From Micrasema longulum (taxonomy: Eukaryota; Arthropoda; Insecta; Trichoptera; Brachycentridae): 64,000 nt of DNA. The notes below the pieces were generated by a model. The model was not told the origin of the DNA, searched no databases, and was given only the letters and a program-made list of their open reading frames with translations. A program made the translations under genes and the position numbers. Each line of letters opens with the position of its first letter. Positions within the stretch are counted from its first letter, which is position 1. The stretch covers positions 112,696-176,695 of the forward strand of contig JAGVSM010001368.1 in assembly GCA_022494885.1 (NCBI GenBank), given 5' to 3'. Shown here piece by piece: positions 11,770-22,107 of the stretch.

Positions 11770-12840
11770 GTCACTTCAACATCAGGATTCTTTAGTTAAC
11801 CACTAAAACAGATGTGTATATCTTCCTCCATAAATAGATAAATCATGTTGAATTTAACTAACATTGTGGGGTAATTTTTGCAACAAGTAACTTCAAAATC
11901 AGCATTTTTGTATCTTCCTCCATAAATGCTATAAATAGACAATTTAGGGTGGGGCGATAATTTTTTGTACGAATTTCGAAATGAAAGGGGTCTAAAAAGT
12001 TGCCTTTTGGATTACTCAGAATGCAAAAAATATTTTAAAAAATATTCGATCCTACTTTTGGCCCTCAACCAGAGCTAGAAGTTTTCGAAAAGGTCGATTT
12101 TTTGGAGTAAACCCACTGTCATTTCGTATTTAAGTAAGAAAATCAGTCTAATTAAATGTTATAATGTGTATTAAATCTTATTAAATGAGTATTTAAGGGC
12201 GTGAGTTGCACTTTGTTTTGTAATGAATGGGTGGCATTTTTTTAATGGTCCATTGTTATCATCAAAATTAGCTAGGCGCTCGACGGAATCAGTTCCGCGG
12301 AGTGTAAACTTTTTGCATTTCGGTAGTTTTAAAGCGTGTTCGAATTTATAATGTAATTAAGTTTTTTATTTACTGACAAAAAATAATTTTATCAATATGG
12401 ATAATTAACAAAATGTTCAGACAATGATAAACTTCAAATCTCGGTTAAGGGCCAAAAGTAGTATGGAATATTTTTTTAAATAATTTTTACGTTCAATGTG
12501 ATATAAAATGCAACTTTTTAGACCCCTTTCACTTTGATGTCTAAAAAAATAAAAAACCTCATACATCATCGGGCCACTCTAATGGACATGCTGTGATTCA
12601 TTCAAATCATATTATTATGATTTGAACGCATGACTCGTCTATTTGTAGCATTTATGGAGGTAGATAAAAATATGTGCTTTCAGTGAGCAACTTTAAAATG
12701 ATGATTTTGAAATTATCTAAATGTAGTTATTACCCCGCGATATTATGATGATTTGAATGAACGACTTGTCTTTTTGTAGCATTAATGAAGGAAGATGCAA
12801 AAATGTGCTTTAGTGGTTTACACAATAACCCTTAGGTTGG
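11770..12840. mobile_element. Compound foldback: FB3 inside a larger inverted repeat
   Basis: The outer arms (about 11785-11935 and 12640-12815) are inverted and each contains two direct copies of a unit with 'cttcctccataaat' and 'aatagac'. The inner element FB3 has arms at about 11944-12090 and 12440-12580, with 'aaaggggtctaaaaagttgc' and 'acttttggccctcaa' on the left and their complements on the right. One FB3 arm recurs alone at 52160-52330. There is no transposase frame. Confidence 0.7.
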
Positions 12841-14023
12841 CTACTTGTAATAATTACCACATGTAATTACAAGGAAAAGGGGAGTTAAATCATATCATGC
12901 TTTCCAAATCCAAAAAACAGTTTTAAAATAAGTTTAAACAGATATAAGTTACATTTGTGAGCCATTTCAATGTAATTATTTTTCAAGAAATTTGCAACAC
13001 ACAGTTATGTTAAGTGAGTTACATGTTGAGTTATTTACAAAATAATTATTTTATACAAACCAGTTGTATACCTTAGCTCCTTTCTCATGTCCCTCATGCT
13101 AGAAGGAAGACAGTATAATAGAAGTAAACACCATATCCCACATTCAGTGCACATAAGAAAGCACACAAGTGTGAAAACAGAGAAAAGTATTTTTACAAAT
13201 GAAACTGGAAAAAAGAAAAGATCAAGAACATGTGTTAAATTTTCAAAGAAAATAGAATATCATATTATCATCACATTTTCACACATAATTTTTTGTACAA
13301 TTTAAAGGGTTTTTAATAAAAAAACGTAATATTTTTACATATTTTTATTTACGCATTTTTTCAAAAGTAAAAACTTTCACATATAATATTTTATCTCTAG
13401 CGTATCCTATAAATATACAAAATGCAGTTTTTTGTCGGTTTTTTCTTTTAGAGTTATTGATTGTTTGTGACATTTATTCAATCTTATACACGAAACATAG
13501 AAGTTATTAAAACATCCCAAATTAATGTACATTTAATAATCTCAAGTTCATAACACTACCAAATATTGTTTAAACTGTTTGGAAACTATAACAATACTAA
13601 GGTCACTGTTTGTGTCAGTTTTCAGTCTAAGTTTGCGAGAAACAATAAATATTTCGTTTGTTTGTAAAACTTAAATTAAAACACGAAAACGACTCAATAA
13701 CAAACAAAACATAATGCAAATAAAACATTATTAATCGAAAGGTAAATGAAATTTACGCTACGATTTGTATACCCAGGTTATTTAAATGCCGTCATTTTGG
13801 AAACAACTCGAAGTGAAAACAACGGATTATGTGACACAGGTGGCGCTAGTGTCGCCCCGCGTCGGTAAGAATCTTGCGAAGATTTCTGCAATACCTACCC
13901 AAAATGATATTCTATCGTTTTTGACATTTAGTGGTAAAGAAGTATGAATATACTTTGTTGTGTTGTTTATATTATCAAGTGTTTTCATGTTTGTTTTAAA
14001 TACAAGTTAACTCAATCTGTTAT
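12841..14023 (-). other. Gasp 3' UTR A (right part) and AT-rich flank
   Basis: Minus-strand sequence below 14024 should be the 3' UTR of Gasp form A. The nearest AATAAA on that strand that I noted is at 13473-13478 (TTTATT in plus orientation). A small island of higher G+C at 13830-13890 (ggtggcgctagtgtcgcccc) is unexplained. Confidence 0.35.
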
Positions 14024-14171
14024 CTATTGGGCGTCGTTAGAAACCTTGTTCGGGCTCTGAGGACGAGGCTTGGATGCCTTGTGTGGCTTGCTGGGTCCAT
14101 CTTGATTAAGCCCGGCGAGGAGTTCACTCTTCCTGATGGCTTTCAGGTCCAGATCTCCGTAATAGTCTTCG
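14024..14171 (-). CDS. Gasp: Gasp (obstructor-C / CPAP3-C), alternative last exon A (long C-terminus)
   Basis: The minus-strand acceptor ...ATATTACAG precedes an exon starting with C, which completes TG|C as the sixth cysteine of the third chitin-binding domain. The exon encodes 48 residues starting EDYYGDLDLKAIRKSELLAG, then a hydrophilic, Lys/Pro/Ser-rich tail ending SNDAQ and TAG at 14024-14026. The EDYYGDLDLK...RKSELLAGL stretch is the conserved tail of insect Gasp proteins, which supports this as the canonical end. It is 15.4 kb from the preceding exon. Gasp is a secreted protein of cuticle and tracheal apical matrix; it binds chitin through its three domains. The function of the charged tail is not known to me. 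Confidence 0.9.
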
Positions 14172-14947
14172 CTGTAATATTTATTTATTTAAATAACATT
14201 TCTACATATCTCTTTAAATTAATTGCTCTTCCCACTAGCATTGAAAAGAACAATTTTACATTATTAGAATGATTCATTTCAGTGGCGTGCATTTTTATAT
14301 ATTTTACTACGCCCATATTAAAAAAAACAAAAGATTTCAATAATAATGATTACAAAAAATGTGTCGTTTTAAATACTAATTTACATAGCAGGTATTATTA
14401 AAATTTTACACTGTATTAAAAGACAACCAACCAAATTTTCCTAAATTACTAAACTCCTACACAAATTTCATATCGCTAATAAATGAATCTTTACGCCTTT
14501 ACACAAAATACGCTGTTTGTTCCCTAAATAAACTTAAATTAATACAATAAATAAATAAAATGTTTCACAAAAGGTCATACACTCGAGTTTTCTCACTCAA
14601 AAATATAATTATAAATAAACATGCAAATAATAATATAATTTTCATTCCTCTTTTCTGCTTCCGTTGAGGTATCTGTTTATCTATATAAAAAACTATCATG
14701 TATTTCTCAGTCTTTCTCGCTTTTTTCATCAACGAACATTTGTATGTGTCTTTTAGGTGTTTTTCACCCACCATCCATTCGCTTTTTATGTTTAAACCAT
14801 TGCAACCCCCTCCTTTTTTTATCTACTCGACATTTGTGCATCTATCGTACCTAGTTTTACCATACTTTCGCCTGGCAAATCGTACTTCGATAATCTCTAT
14901 TCTATAAACATTTAACTGTACTTTAATACATCATTGTAATACATCAT

Positions 14948-15160
14948 AATCGGGTTGTGGTCCTGTGGCAAGTGTCTCGTACTCACGGACCAATGGTCCG
15001 TGATTCGAATCCCACTCTACTTAACTTTATTTCCATTTTCTAATTGTGAGTTATTTATAACTCGTATAACATTTATAAAATGGCCCTAAAAATGTAATAT
15101 TTGAGTAAATCATGAGAACGCAAATATTTATTTTTAATAAATAAAAATAAAAATTGTCAG
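14948..15160 (+). mobile_element. SINE2, tRNA-derived SINE
   Basis: The head reads 'gggttgtggtcctgtggc' and later 'gtgattcgaatcccact' (B box). The body contains 'gtgagttatttataactcg' and the tail is A/T-rich near 'aataaataaaaataaaaat'. A close copy lies at 47418-47610. Confidence 0.8.
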
Positions 15161-15199
15161 TATCAGAACTAGTAAACATTTGGAACACACTATATATGG

Positions 15200-15905
15200 A
15201 ACTAAATAGCAAAGTGATTTTTACACAGTGTGCAAAGTGATCACCTAAACCAGTGATCGGCAGAGGGCTCTTTTGCCACTCGAGTGTGGCTCACACAGCC
15301 TAAGTTTCACTTTTTGCGTATATTGTCAACAGTCTTAATGAAGAACTTTTAGGATTACTGTCGCTGAAAAGTCAAACACAAGGCAAAGATATTGCAAATT
15401 TTGACATTAAATGCACATCTTCTTAATATGATGGGCCAAAACGTTTCACCGGAGTGAGAAAAGGTTTTTTTTCTATTTTGAAGGCGAAAGTTGGACACGA
15501 GATACAAGTTTACCATTGCATCATTCACCAAGAAGTGCGTAGACATTTCCAGAAAAAATCAATGCTTTGCAATTGGTAATCAAGATTGTCAACATTATTA
15601 AACAATAGCCTAAGGTCTTTATCATAGTCAATTCAATTAAAAAATAAATAAATGGAAAATTAATAAGCAAATCTTTTGCTCGGTAATAAGGTTCATTGGC
15701 TTTCAAGAGGAAATGTTTCAAAACAAAAAATTAACTTGGCTCTCAAAATAATTCGTAAGTGTTGTCCTGCTGATCTTTGCCTCTTTTGAATAATGAGTTT
15801 GCCGACCACTGGCCTTTACCATCTAATAATAGTCATAAGCTCTTTAAATTCTTAGAATTTTATATAATCTTTTAAAAAATGTTCTACATCTCTGTAATAA
15901 TAATA
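15200..15905. mobile_element. FB1 copy interrupted by a hAT element
   Basis: The left FB1 part ends 'cacagtgtgcaaagtgatca' plus 'cctaaac' at 15250. FB1 resumes after 15811 with a diverged 'gtcataagctctttaaatt' and 'ctacatctctgt'. The gap is filled by the hAT remnant described next. Confidence 0.6.
15251..15811 (+). mobile_element. hAT transposon remnant with decayed transposase
   Basis: The ends CAGTGATCGGCAG and TTTGCCGACCACTG are short terminal inverted repeats of the hAT type. Flanking 8-mers acctaaac and gcctttac resemble a decayed 8-bp target duplication. In the plus frame fragments such as YHCIIHQEV and KVHWLSRGNV match conserved blocks of hAT transposases related to ZBED/SCAND3-like domesticated proteins, separated by stops. 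It is inactive. Confidence 0.7.
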
Positions 15906-16049
15906 CCTGGCTTTTTTTATCGTGATAGAATGTTCAATTGGTGAGTCAGATGTTTTTTTTTATTTGTGCTCTGTGACAATACTTAAATTTATAATGGGCA
16001 TCCATTACACTCGAACAACGCTTGCTTGTTGTGGAATTTACTAAAAAAA

Positions 16050-16345
16050 TCAGTGTTCATTTCGCTAAACGTATAGGGCTCACAATGAAGTCATGAATTT
16101 ACAGCGTGGAAAGTTTGGCGACAACATTATTTCATGATATTGTTATTTGAAGCCATTAGATTATATTTTATGGGACAACAATAATTCCATGGGATATGAA
16201 AACAAACCAACAAATCTTGAAGCATTGAAAACTCATTTAAGATACAGAATCTCAAAAACAACGCCGGGTTAGTTAGAAAAAGTGACCGATTGAACGGACG
16301 AATGTCGCGGAGGATATATTCGTCAGATATCGTTTTTTAAAATAA
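16050..16345 (+). pseudogene. Mariner/Tc1-like transposase C-terminal remnant
   Basis: The plus frame reads LDYILWDNNNSMGYENKPTN then LEALKTHLRYRI and, after stops, ECRGGYIRQISF. This follows the LDYFLWG...KPxT(I/L)...GGH(M/L)xxIIF pattern at the C-terminus of arthropod mariner-type transposases, which includes the last catalytic acidic residue region. Several in-frame stops make it dead. A foldback with 5' ends of a related transposase lies 3 kb away (19142-19759). Confidence 0.65.
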
Positions 16346-17260
16346 ATATATATTTCGACTCTTTCGAATACAATAAAAACAAATTAATTTCAACGAATAT
16401 TTGATTTTATTATTTTCATTCAAATTTTATCACGATTAAATAGCCGACATAAAAAAAAATATTTCACTGAGAGAGCTTTAATTTAAGAATCATTGCGCCT
16501 TTGTTTACACCAGTTGCTTGTCTAGCTGCTGAGATTTTTACAGTGCCATAATAATATTGATATGTTTATATATTTAAATTATCATTGTTTCGTTTTATTT
16601 ATAGTTTATTTAAGATATTTATCTACATTATTGATATTTTTACCGCCATCAGACAAATTCTGTGCACCGAAATCCGGTTTGGACGTTGCATTTCCGACAT
16701 AAAGCAAAATGACATTTTGTAGTGAAAGTTTAAATGAAAGTTTGATACGTAGATATTGAAATTGATTGTTTAAGTCGCGTGCCCGATCTGTCGCTATTAC
16801 ATGCTTCTATAGATTTCACTAAGAATGCTTGTAAATTTCTCTTCATTCATACTAATACCTATATTTAATAATTTCTTACTGCATTTAGAACAGTTTCTTA
16901 CAGCCATTTTCTCTTTTTGTCGATTTGAGCTAAAGGGCTTACGAATATACTTTGATATTATGATTCATTGTTTCGTTGACACCAATAGACATCAACGTAG
17001 AAAAATTAAGCCTGACACGTAGGTTCAAATAATTCTCATAGACAAACTTTTCTCAAGAAAGTAAGCAAGATTACACGTTCTTTTTATGTTCCGCGGCGCG
17101 GTTACTCTTTATTCCTTTCCTTGATACTTGTAAATAGCTAGTAAAACATCTAGGTTGTCAATTGTTTTATACTAAATTTGCTGAGTACACGTAACCGCAA
17201 CTCCATGGCCGAAATAAGAATGAACGCTGCACTTCTTTTACGTAATACATAACACACACA
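16346..17260 (-). other. Gasp intron, no recognised feature
   Basis: AT-rich intron sequence. Short open frames occur on both strands but none has a domain or splice context I can support. Confidence 0.4.
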
Positions 17261-17265
17261 GTGTT

Positions 17266-17635
17266 CCCGGGCCGAACCCGAAACTTCAAAGGAACATTTC
17301 TCTTGGTCAACGTAAAAAAAAAAATAGATAACTTTTTTTAGAAACTCATTTTTTAATGTTTTTTTAAAAATATATATCATTTGAAAATGGAGTAAATCTT
17401 TAATTTCTCGGAGAAATTTTTTTTCCACAAACCCCTACATTTGACGCGAACAGTGAAAATGACTGAGTAGAGGAGAGCTAGGAGTTTGTGGAAAGGATGC
17501 TGCTCCAAGAAATTAAGGAATCACTCCATTTTCAATTTAATAAAAAAAAAAAAACATTTTTCAAATAAATTTATAATAATTTTTTTCTACGTTTACCATG
17601 CGGAATGTTCCTCTGAAGTTTTGCAGTCTGGCCCT
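17266..17635. mobile_element. FB2 foldback element
   Basis: The left arm carries GGGCCGAACCCGAAACTTC, 'ggagtaaatctttaatttct' and 'ccacaaacccctac'; the right arm has the complements in reverse order ('gtaggagtttgtgg'-like, 'actccatttt', 'ctctgaagttttgcagtctg'). It is about 370 bp with no coding capacity. A second copy spans 26470-27830. Confidence 0.75.
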
Positions 17636-17736
17636 TAAATATCGTGTATAATCCTATAGACTGACGTAAATTGAACGTAGTTATACAGAAAGCAGCCAGT
17701 CCACAATTTTGAAAAAATACGTTATTTATGTATTGG

Positions 17737-17966
17737 TGTTTCCTAGGACAGCGGTGCCCGTATCTTAACAGCCGTAGTGAACGGTGATGCGGTGGACAAC
17801 CGTGGTAACGGTGACTAGAGAGTAGTTTCCTAGAAAAATGCTGTTGATGTAGTATCAACGTTAAAAAATAAAACCACTCTCTAGACACCGTTACGCTGGC
17901 TGTCCATTACGTCCATCACCGTTCACTACGGCCGTTAAGATACGGGCACCGCTGTCCTAGGAAACC
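17737..17966. repeat. Long hairpin, arms about 94 bp
   Basis: Arms 17737-17830 and 17873-17966 are near-complementary: 'cctaggacagcggtgcccgt' and its complement near the two outer ends, and 'caccgttcactacgg' against 'ccgtagtgaacggtg' inside. The spacer is about 42 bp. G+C is unusually high for this region. It is a probable MITE; if transcribed it would form a long stem. Confidence 0.75.
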
Positions 17967-18047
17967 CTAGCTTAAACCACCCTATCCACATAATAAGCCT
18001 CCAGAACCGTTGGTTTTCGTAAATAAAACATTTGAAAAAAACATACG

Positions 18048-18883
18048 CAGTAAAACTCAAACTATCCGGATTAATGAGTGCCAGGCGCTTTCACATAAAA
18101 ACTTACTTAGGTGATTCTTAACGAAAATATGAATCGAATTATTCATAGATGGCGCTTCTATATTTTTTTATTTAAAAATGCCATTTTCACGTTTATTTTC
18201 AATGGAAATTTTACAAAACTTCGTTTGGGGAAACTTAACACATTATTGATTGTAACAAATACCATAACAATATAATTTCCGTCCTTTTTACAAAATGGTG
18301 TACATTGTAACGCGCTACTTAAATGGGGCAGGATGAAATATAGTTGTTACAATATACAAATACACCCTTTTGTTGTACCACAATTCAATATGTATGATTT
18401 TTATTGAGAAACTTTGCATGGTCTGTCCTTAAACCGTATCTTTTTTATGTTATTAATTATTGTCGACTGTTTGTTTCTGTAAAAAAAATAAAACAAAAAT
18501 TAAGATAAGTAATCTTTTGTTTTGTACACCATTTTGTGAAAAGGTTCGAAATTATATTGATATGGTATTTGTTGAAATCAATATAGTGTAAAGTTTCCGC
18601 AAACCAAGTTTTGTAAAATTTCCATTGAAAATAAACGTAAAAAGGTAATTTTTAATAAAATAATTCAATAACGTCATCTATGGATAATTCGTTACATATT
18701 TTCAATTAGAATCACCTTAAACATGTCCAGCGAAGTTAATTGCTTTGACGAAGAAACGCGCCGACCGCCAGCTAGAGTCTTTTTTTATTTGTTATAACGT
18801 CTCCTTTATTTTGTATTACCGAGTACCGATCTGGATGTTTGGCAATCCAGATGACTGGAGTTCGGACAAACGGAGTTCTACTG
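18048..18883. mobile_element. pogo/Tigger-like MITE, split by a Tourist-like MITE
   Basis: The ends CAGTAAAACTCAAACTATCC (left) and the complement of CAGTAGAACTCCGTTTGTCC (right) resemble pogo/Tigger terminal repeats. Removing the inserted 607 bp element leaves about 226 bp. A related copy at 49465-49695 shares 'caatccggattaatgaatgc' and 'gttaattgctttgatgaag'. Confidence 0.6.
18110..18716. mobile_element. Tourist-like (PIF/Harbinger) MITE with TTA target duplication
   Basis: This 607 bp element has inverted arms of about 200 bp starting GGTGATTCTTAACG and ending with the complementary ...GAATCACC. It is flanked on both sides by TTA (18107-18109 and 18717-18719). The related uninterrupted sequence at 49.65 kb reads 'aaaacttatttaaacat', an empty site with one TTA. 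A 3-bp TTA duplication and GG-starting ends are the hallmarks of PIF/Harbinger MITEs. Confidence 0.8.
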
Positions 18884-19141
18884 CACATGTTCATTTATTC
18901 GGAAATTATTTTCTGGTTGGTTGTCAAACATATTTACAAAAAATAATATTAAATACATGTATATGATAATATTGTATATGCATACCTGAACAATTTTCAC
19001 AACAAACGAAAGACATATATTTTATAACAATACATTTTATTTAGCTAAAGCAGTAAAAAAAAATCTACTTCATGTGTGAAAACTCGTGATAATGAAAATA
19101 TTAGTAGATCAAAGAATACAGATGACATTGAAGGTGTTGTA

Positions 19142-19759
19142 CGAGGAGTATCCAGAAACTGTGTCTCGATTGTATTTTTTTCCATCGCAGCTCTGCGTTC
19201 GTAGTTACGCGCATGTGTGATACTTACCCTGATCTATTTGAAAGGAGTTGACGCGATTATGAGTATGCTGACTGTTCTGTGCGCTTCGCGGTGCTTGTTC
19301 AAAATGCCGAATAAAATTGAAAATGTTACCACTCGTGAGATAAGGTCTTTTCGTTTCTTAACACCAAGGACATTTAACCAGTCCACGTTCATCAACAAAT
19401 CCGCCGGGTAAGGAGGCTGGTGCGTCAGTTTCCCGTTTTGTATGTCGTCGTGCACATTCCCACGACCTTCATTTAACTGTATCTCTGTACACCTCACAGA
19501 TCTGTAGATGAATGTGATTTGGTTTAATGTTCTTAGCATCGGGGAATGAATTACAGATTAGTACACTAGCCGCAAGATTTTCAATTTTATTCGGCATTTC
19601 AAACAAGCACCACGAAGCGTACGCAACACTCAGCTAACTCGCGATGGCTTCAACTGTTTTTCAATAAATCAGGGTAAACACCACGCATGCGCGAAACTGC
19701 GATCGCAGCGCTGCAATGGCAAAAAATACAAACAGAACTTACTTTCTGGATGTACCTCG
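19142..19759. mobile_element. Mariner-derived foldback with two inverted transposase 5' ends
   Basis: Both ends carry CGAGGTACATCCAGAAAGTA-like terminal repeats. Left (+) and right (-) arms each encode the transposase start MPNKIEN: plus from ATG 19299 with EIRSFRFL, minus from about 19597, followed by DAKNIKP and then NEGRGNVHDD in shifted frames. Thus two 5' halves of one mariner family face each other and the 3' halves are missing. It cannot encode an active enzyme. Confidence 0.75.
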
Positions 19760-20374
19760 AATATTATAATAAATAATAATTAAATAATTATATAAATTTT
19801 TAAATTAAAGTGCTACGTGTTAAAATTTGTTAGTGTTAGCATAATATAGGATTAACGTTTTTTAGTATTTAATGAGTAGCAACAGTTATTTCATTAAATG
19901 AATAACATTGATCTAAATATGCATTTTTTTAAATGCCACAGTGAGATATTATGAAACAAAACATTAATCAAACCTCTTAATTTGTTTTACTAATTATTTA
20001 TTGCTTAATCAAAAAGGAAAAAAAAGCTGCGAGATTATATTCGTATGAAATAAAACTTTCTACAACACGAGTGTAAAGCAAAATATAATTCTTATACATT
20101 TATCGTTTTTTTGTAAATATTTGTATCATTTTTTATGGCTCAGTTAACTCTTATAAGGCTATAGCGTTACATAAATCCACGTAGAATAAAAAAAATAATA
20201 TAAAGTCTTTTTTTTTTTAAATAACGATGTCAAATTTTCATATAACAGGCCTAAATTATATTATTACTTTTATAAATTATGTAAGACGTATAATAAAACA
20301 GTATAATCATTTTATGTTTTATTTTTATTTTTGTTTATTAGATAGATCCCTACATATTTGATCTAGATTTGTTG

Positions 20375-20645
20375 CAACAGAGAGGGAAAACATTTTTGAG
20401 AAGGTAATATTGAAGTCATTTACGACCTATCGTTGGCTGGTTTAAGTAGTCACTTTACACACTGTGTAACATTCACTATTCTGCCTATGTTTTAACATTC
20501 ACATTTCCACAACTCTTCCACTCGTTGACTTTTGTAAAGTAAAAAAAAAGGAAATCTTTATCATGTGGGTGAGATTCATCGGACTTAACCATTTCACCTA
20601 CTAGGGAACGCCTGAACGCTATTTTCCAATTTTTATACTTCTTAT
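20375..20645. mobile_element. FB1 copy
   Basis: It begins near 'ttgcaacagagagggaaaac', passes through 'ttagtcactttacacactg'-like text and 'cttccactcgttgac', and ends near 'gggaacgcctgaacgc'. Non-coding. Confidence 0.75.
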
Positions 20646-20794
20646 ACAGGATAGTTTAATTAATAATGTGTTGAATATGTCAAAATGTTTTTTAATGGGT
20701 TGAATTTTCCCCCAAGGAAGTTATTTTGATCTAAATTTGTAGTAAAACGACATTACAACACCCGGTAAGGGGAGATTTTTAGCAGCTTTTTATG

Positions 20795-21570
20795 GCTGTA
20801 GTCTGGTAAAACCAACGCAAAATGAGGAAATCATACGATTTGGCCATTTTAAAACGAATGTTTTTTTTTAATCGCGCAATAATAAAAAAATTAAAATATA
20901 TAAATTAGACAAAAACAATATTTTTCAACGGTATTTTGTTAAAAAATATGCCTTAAAATTTTATGTAACTAAAATATAATTACTTGTAAAACGGCAGATA
21001 ACGCCATTTCAAGGTCTGACGGTCATAAAAAAGTCAACAAAATATTGTTTTAAATTAAATATCACAACCGAAATTATTTTCTTTTTTCAAAAAAGAAAAT
21101 ACAACTCTATAAAACAAGCTTTTAACTAAAGTATTCCAATTTTTTTTTTTTTTTTAGTATTGACGAAGGCATAATTTTTAGTAAAAATAAAAGAAAATGT
21201 ACGTGATTTAAAATGCTTGTATTTCTTTTCGAAATCAAAAAATTAAAATTTGACTAAGACATTCATGTTCAATTTATTATCTTTAACTTATTACAATTTT
21301 TTTTAGTTCAATACTTAGTATTTATTGAGATCCCAGATACCTTAATTTGAAATGGTGTAATCTGCCGGTCTAAAAGTAATAATATTTTCGTTACATAAAA
21401 CTTTTAAGTATATTTTTTCTACAGAAATTCCTTTAAAAAATATTGTTTTTATCTAATTTATGTTTTTTTATTTTTTTATTTCTGCGCGATTAAAAAAAAA
21501 CATTCGTTTTAAAATGGCAGAATCGTATGATTTCCTCATTTTGCGTTCGTTTTATCAGACTACAGTCTTA
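20795..21570. mobile_element. Foldback element, arms about 230 bp
   Basis: The left arm starts 'tatggctgtagtctggtaaa' and includes 'tgaggaaatcatacgattt' and 'aatcgcgcaataat'. The right arm has 'tctgcgcgattaaa', 'cgtatgatttcctcatttt' and ends 'cagactacagtctta'. The centre is AT-rich. No coding frame. Confidence 0.7.
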
Positions 21571-21975
21571 TGAGTTATAATCAATGAATATTTTATTTAT
21601 AATCAAATTCTATTTTACAGAAGATTCAATTGGGAGTAGCCATAGTCGAAAAAATCCGTTCAGGATTTTGTATTCTACATCCGCCCGGACAAAGATCAAT
21701 GTAGTATGATGGCGTTTTATTACAAAGTTCAATAAACTTATCGTAACTAAATAAGGTGCTGCTAACTAACATGACCTCGTTCTATTAATTGGGTACATGT
21801 GAATATCTGTACTCACCTGTACATTCTCATTGCATTGGAGAACTTAATCTTAATCTTATATCTAAATGAGGTATTTGATTATTATTTCCAGTTAGTACAA
21901 TTCTTTATTTCCTCTTCATTCAGACACAGATATCGGTAGATTGTTTTGATTATGTGAATTGACCGATTAGACTTG

Positions 21976-21982
21976 TATAAAC
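21976..21982 (+). promoter_or_regulatory. Candidate TATA box
   Basis: TATAAAC lies 98 bp upstream of the ATG at 22074. The usual 25-30 bp spacing would put a start site near 22005-22010. In such AT-rich DNA a TATA match is weak evidence; it is listed because it sits properly ahead of an ATG and donor. Confidence 0.25.
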
Positions 21983-22073
21983 CACTATAATTTATATTAT
22001 TATTCGTTAACTGGTTTCGATTAAACTATCTCATTATAAGGACTTTTACTTACTTAGAATCACTTAAGTCACT

Positions 22074-22107
22074 ATGTATCAGTGGCGAATGGTGATTTTA
22101 TTTACAG
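22074..22107 (+). CDS. Candidate first coding exon of a nested plus-strand gene
   Basis: ATG at 22074 opens eleven codons (MYQWRMVILFT) and one further base, then the strong donor ACAG|GTAAGC. Many insect cuticle-protein genes have this layout: TATA box, short 5' UTR, and a first exon that stops inside the signal peptide in phase 1. The sequence becomes hydrophobic from residue 6. I found no matching downstream exon on the plus strand, so the product is unknown and this may be coincidence. It lies in the 15 kb Gasp intron on the opposite strand. Confidence 0.25.

Noticed and set aside
18720..18770. Another hammerhead motif (tttgacgaag)
   Set aside because: No GAAAC partner or helix II; the text belongs to the pogo-like MITE shared with 49.67 kb.
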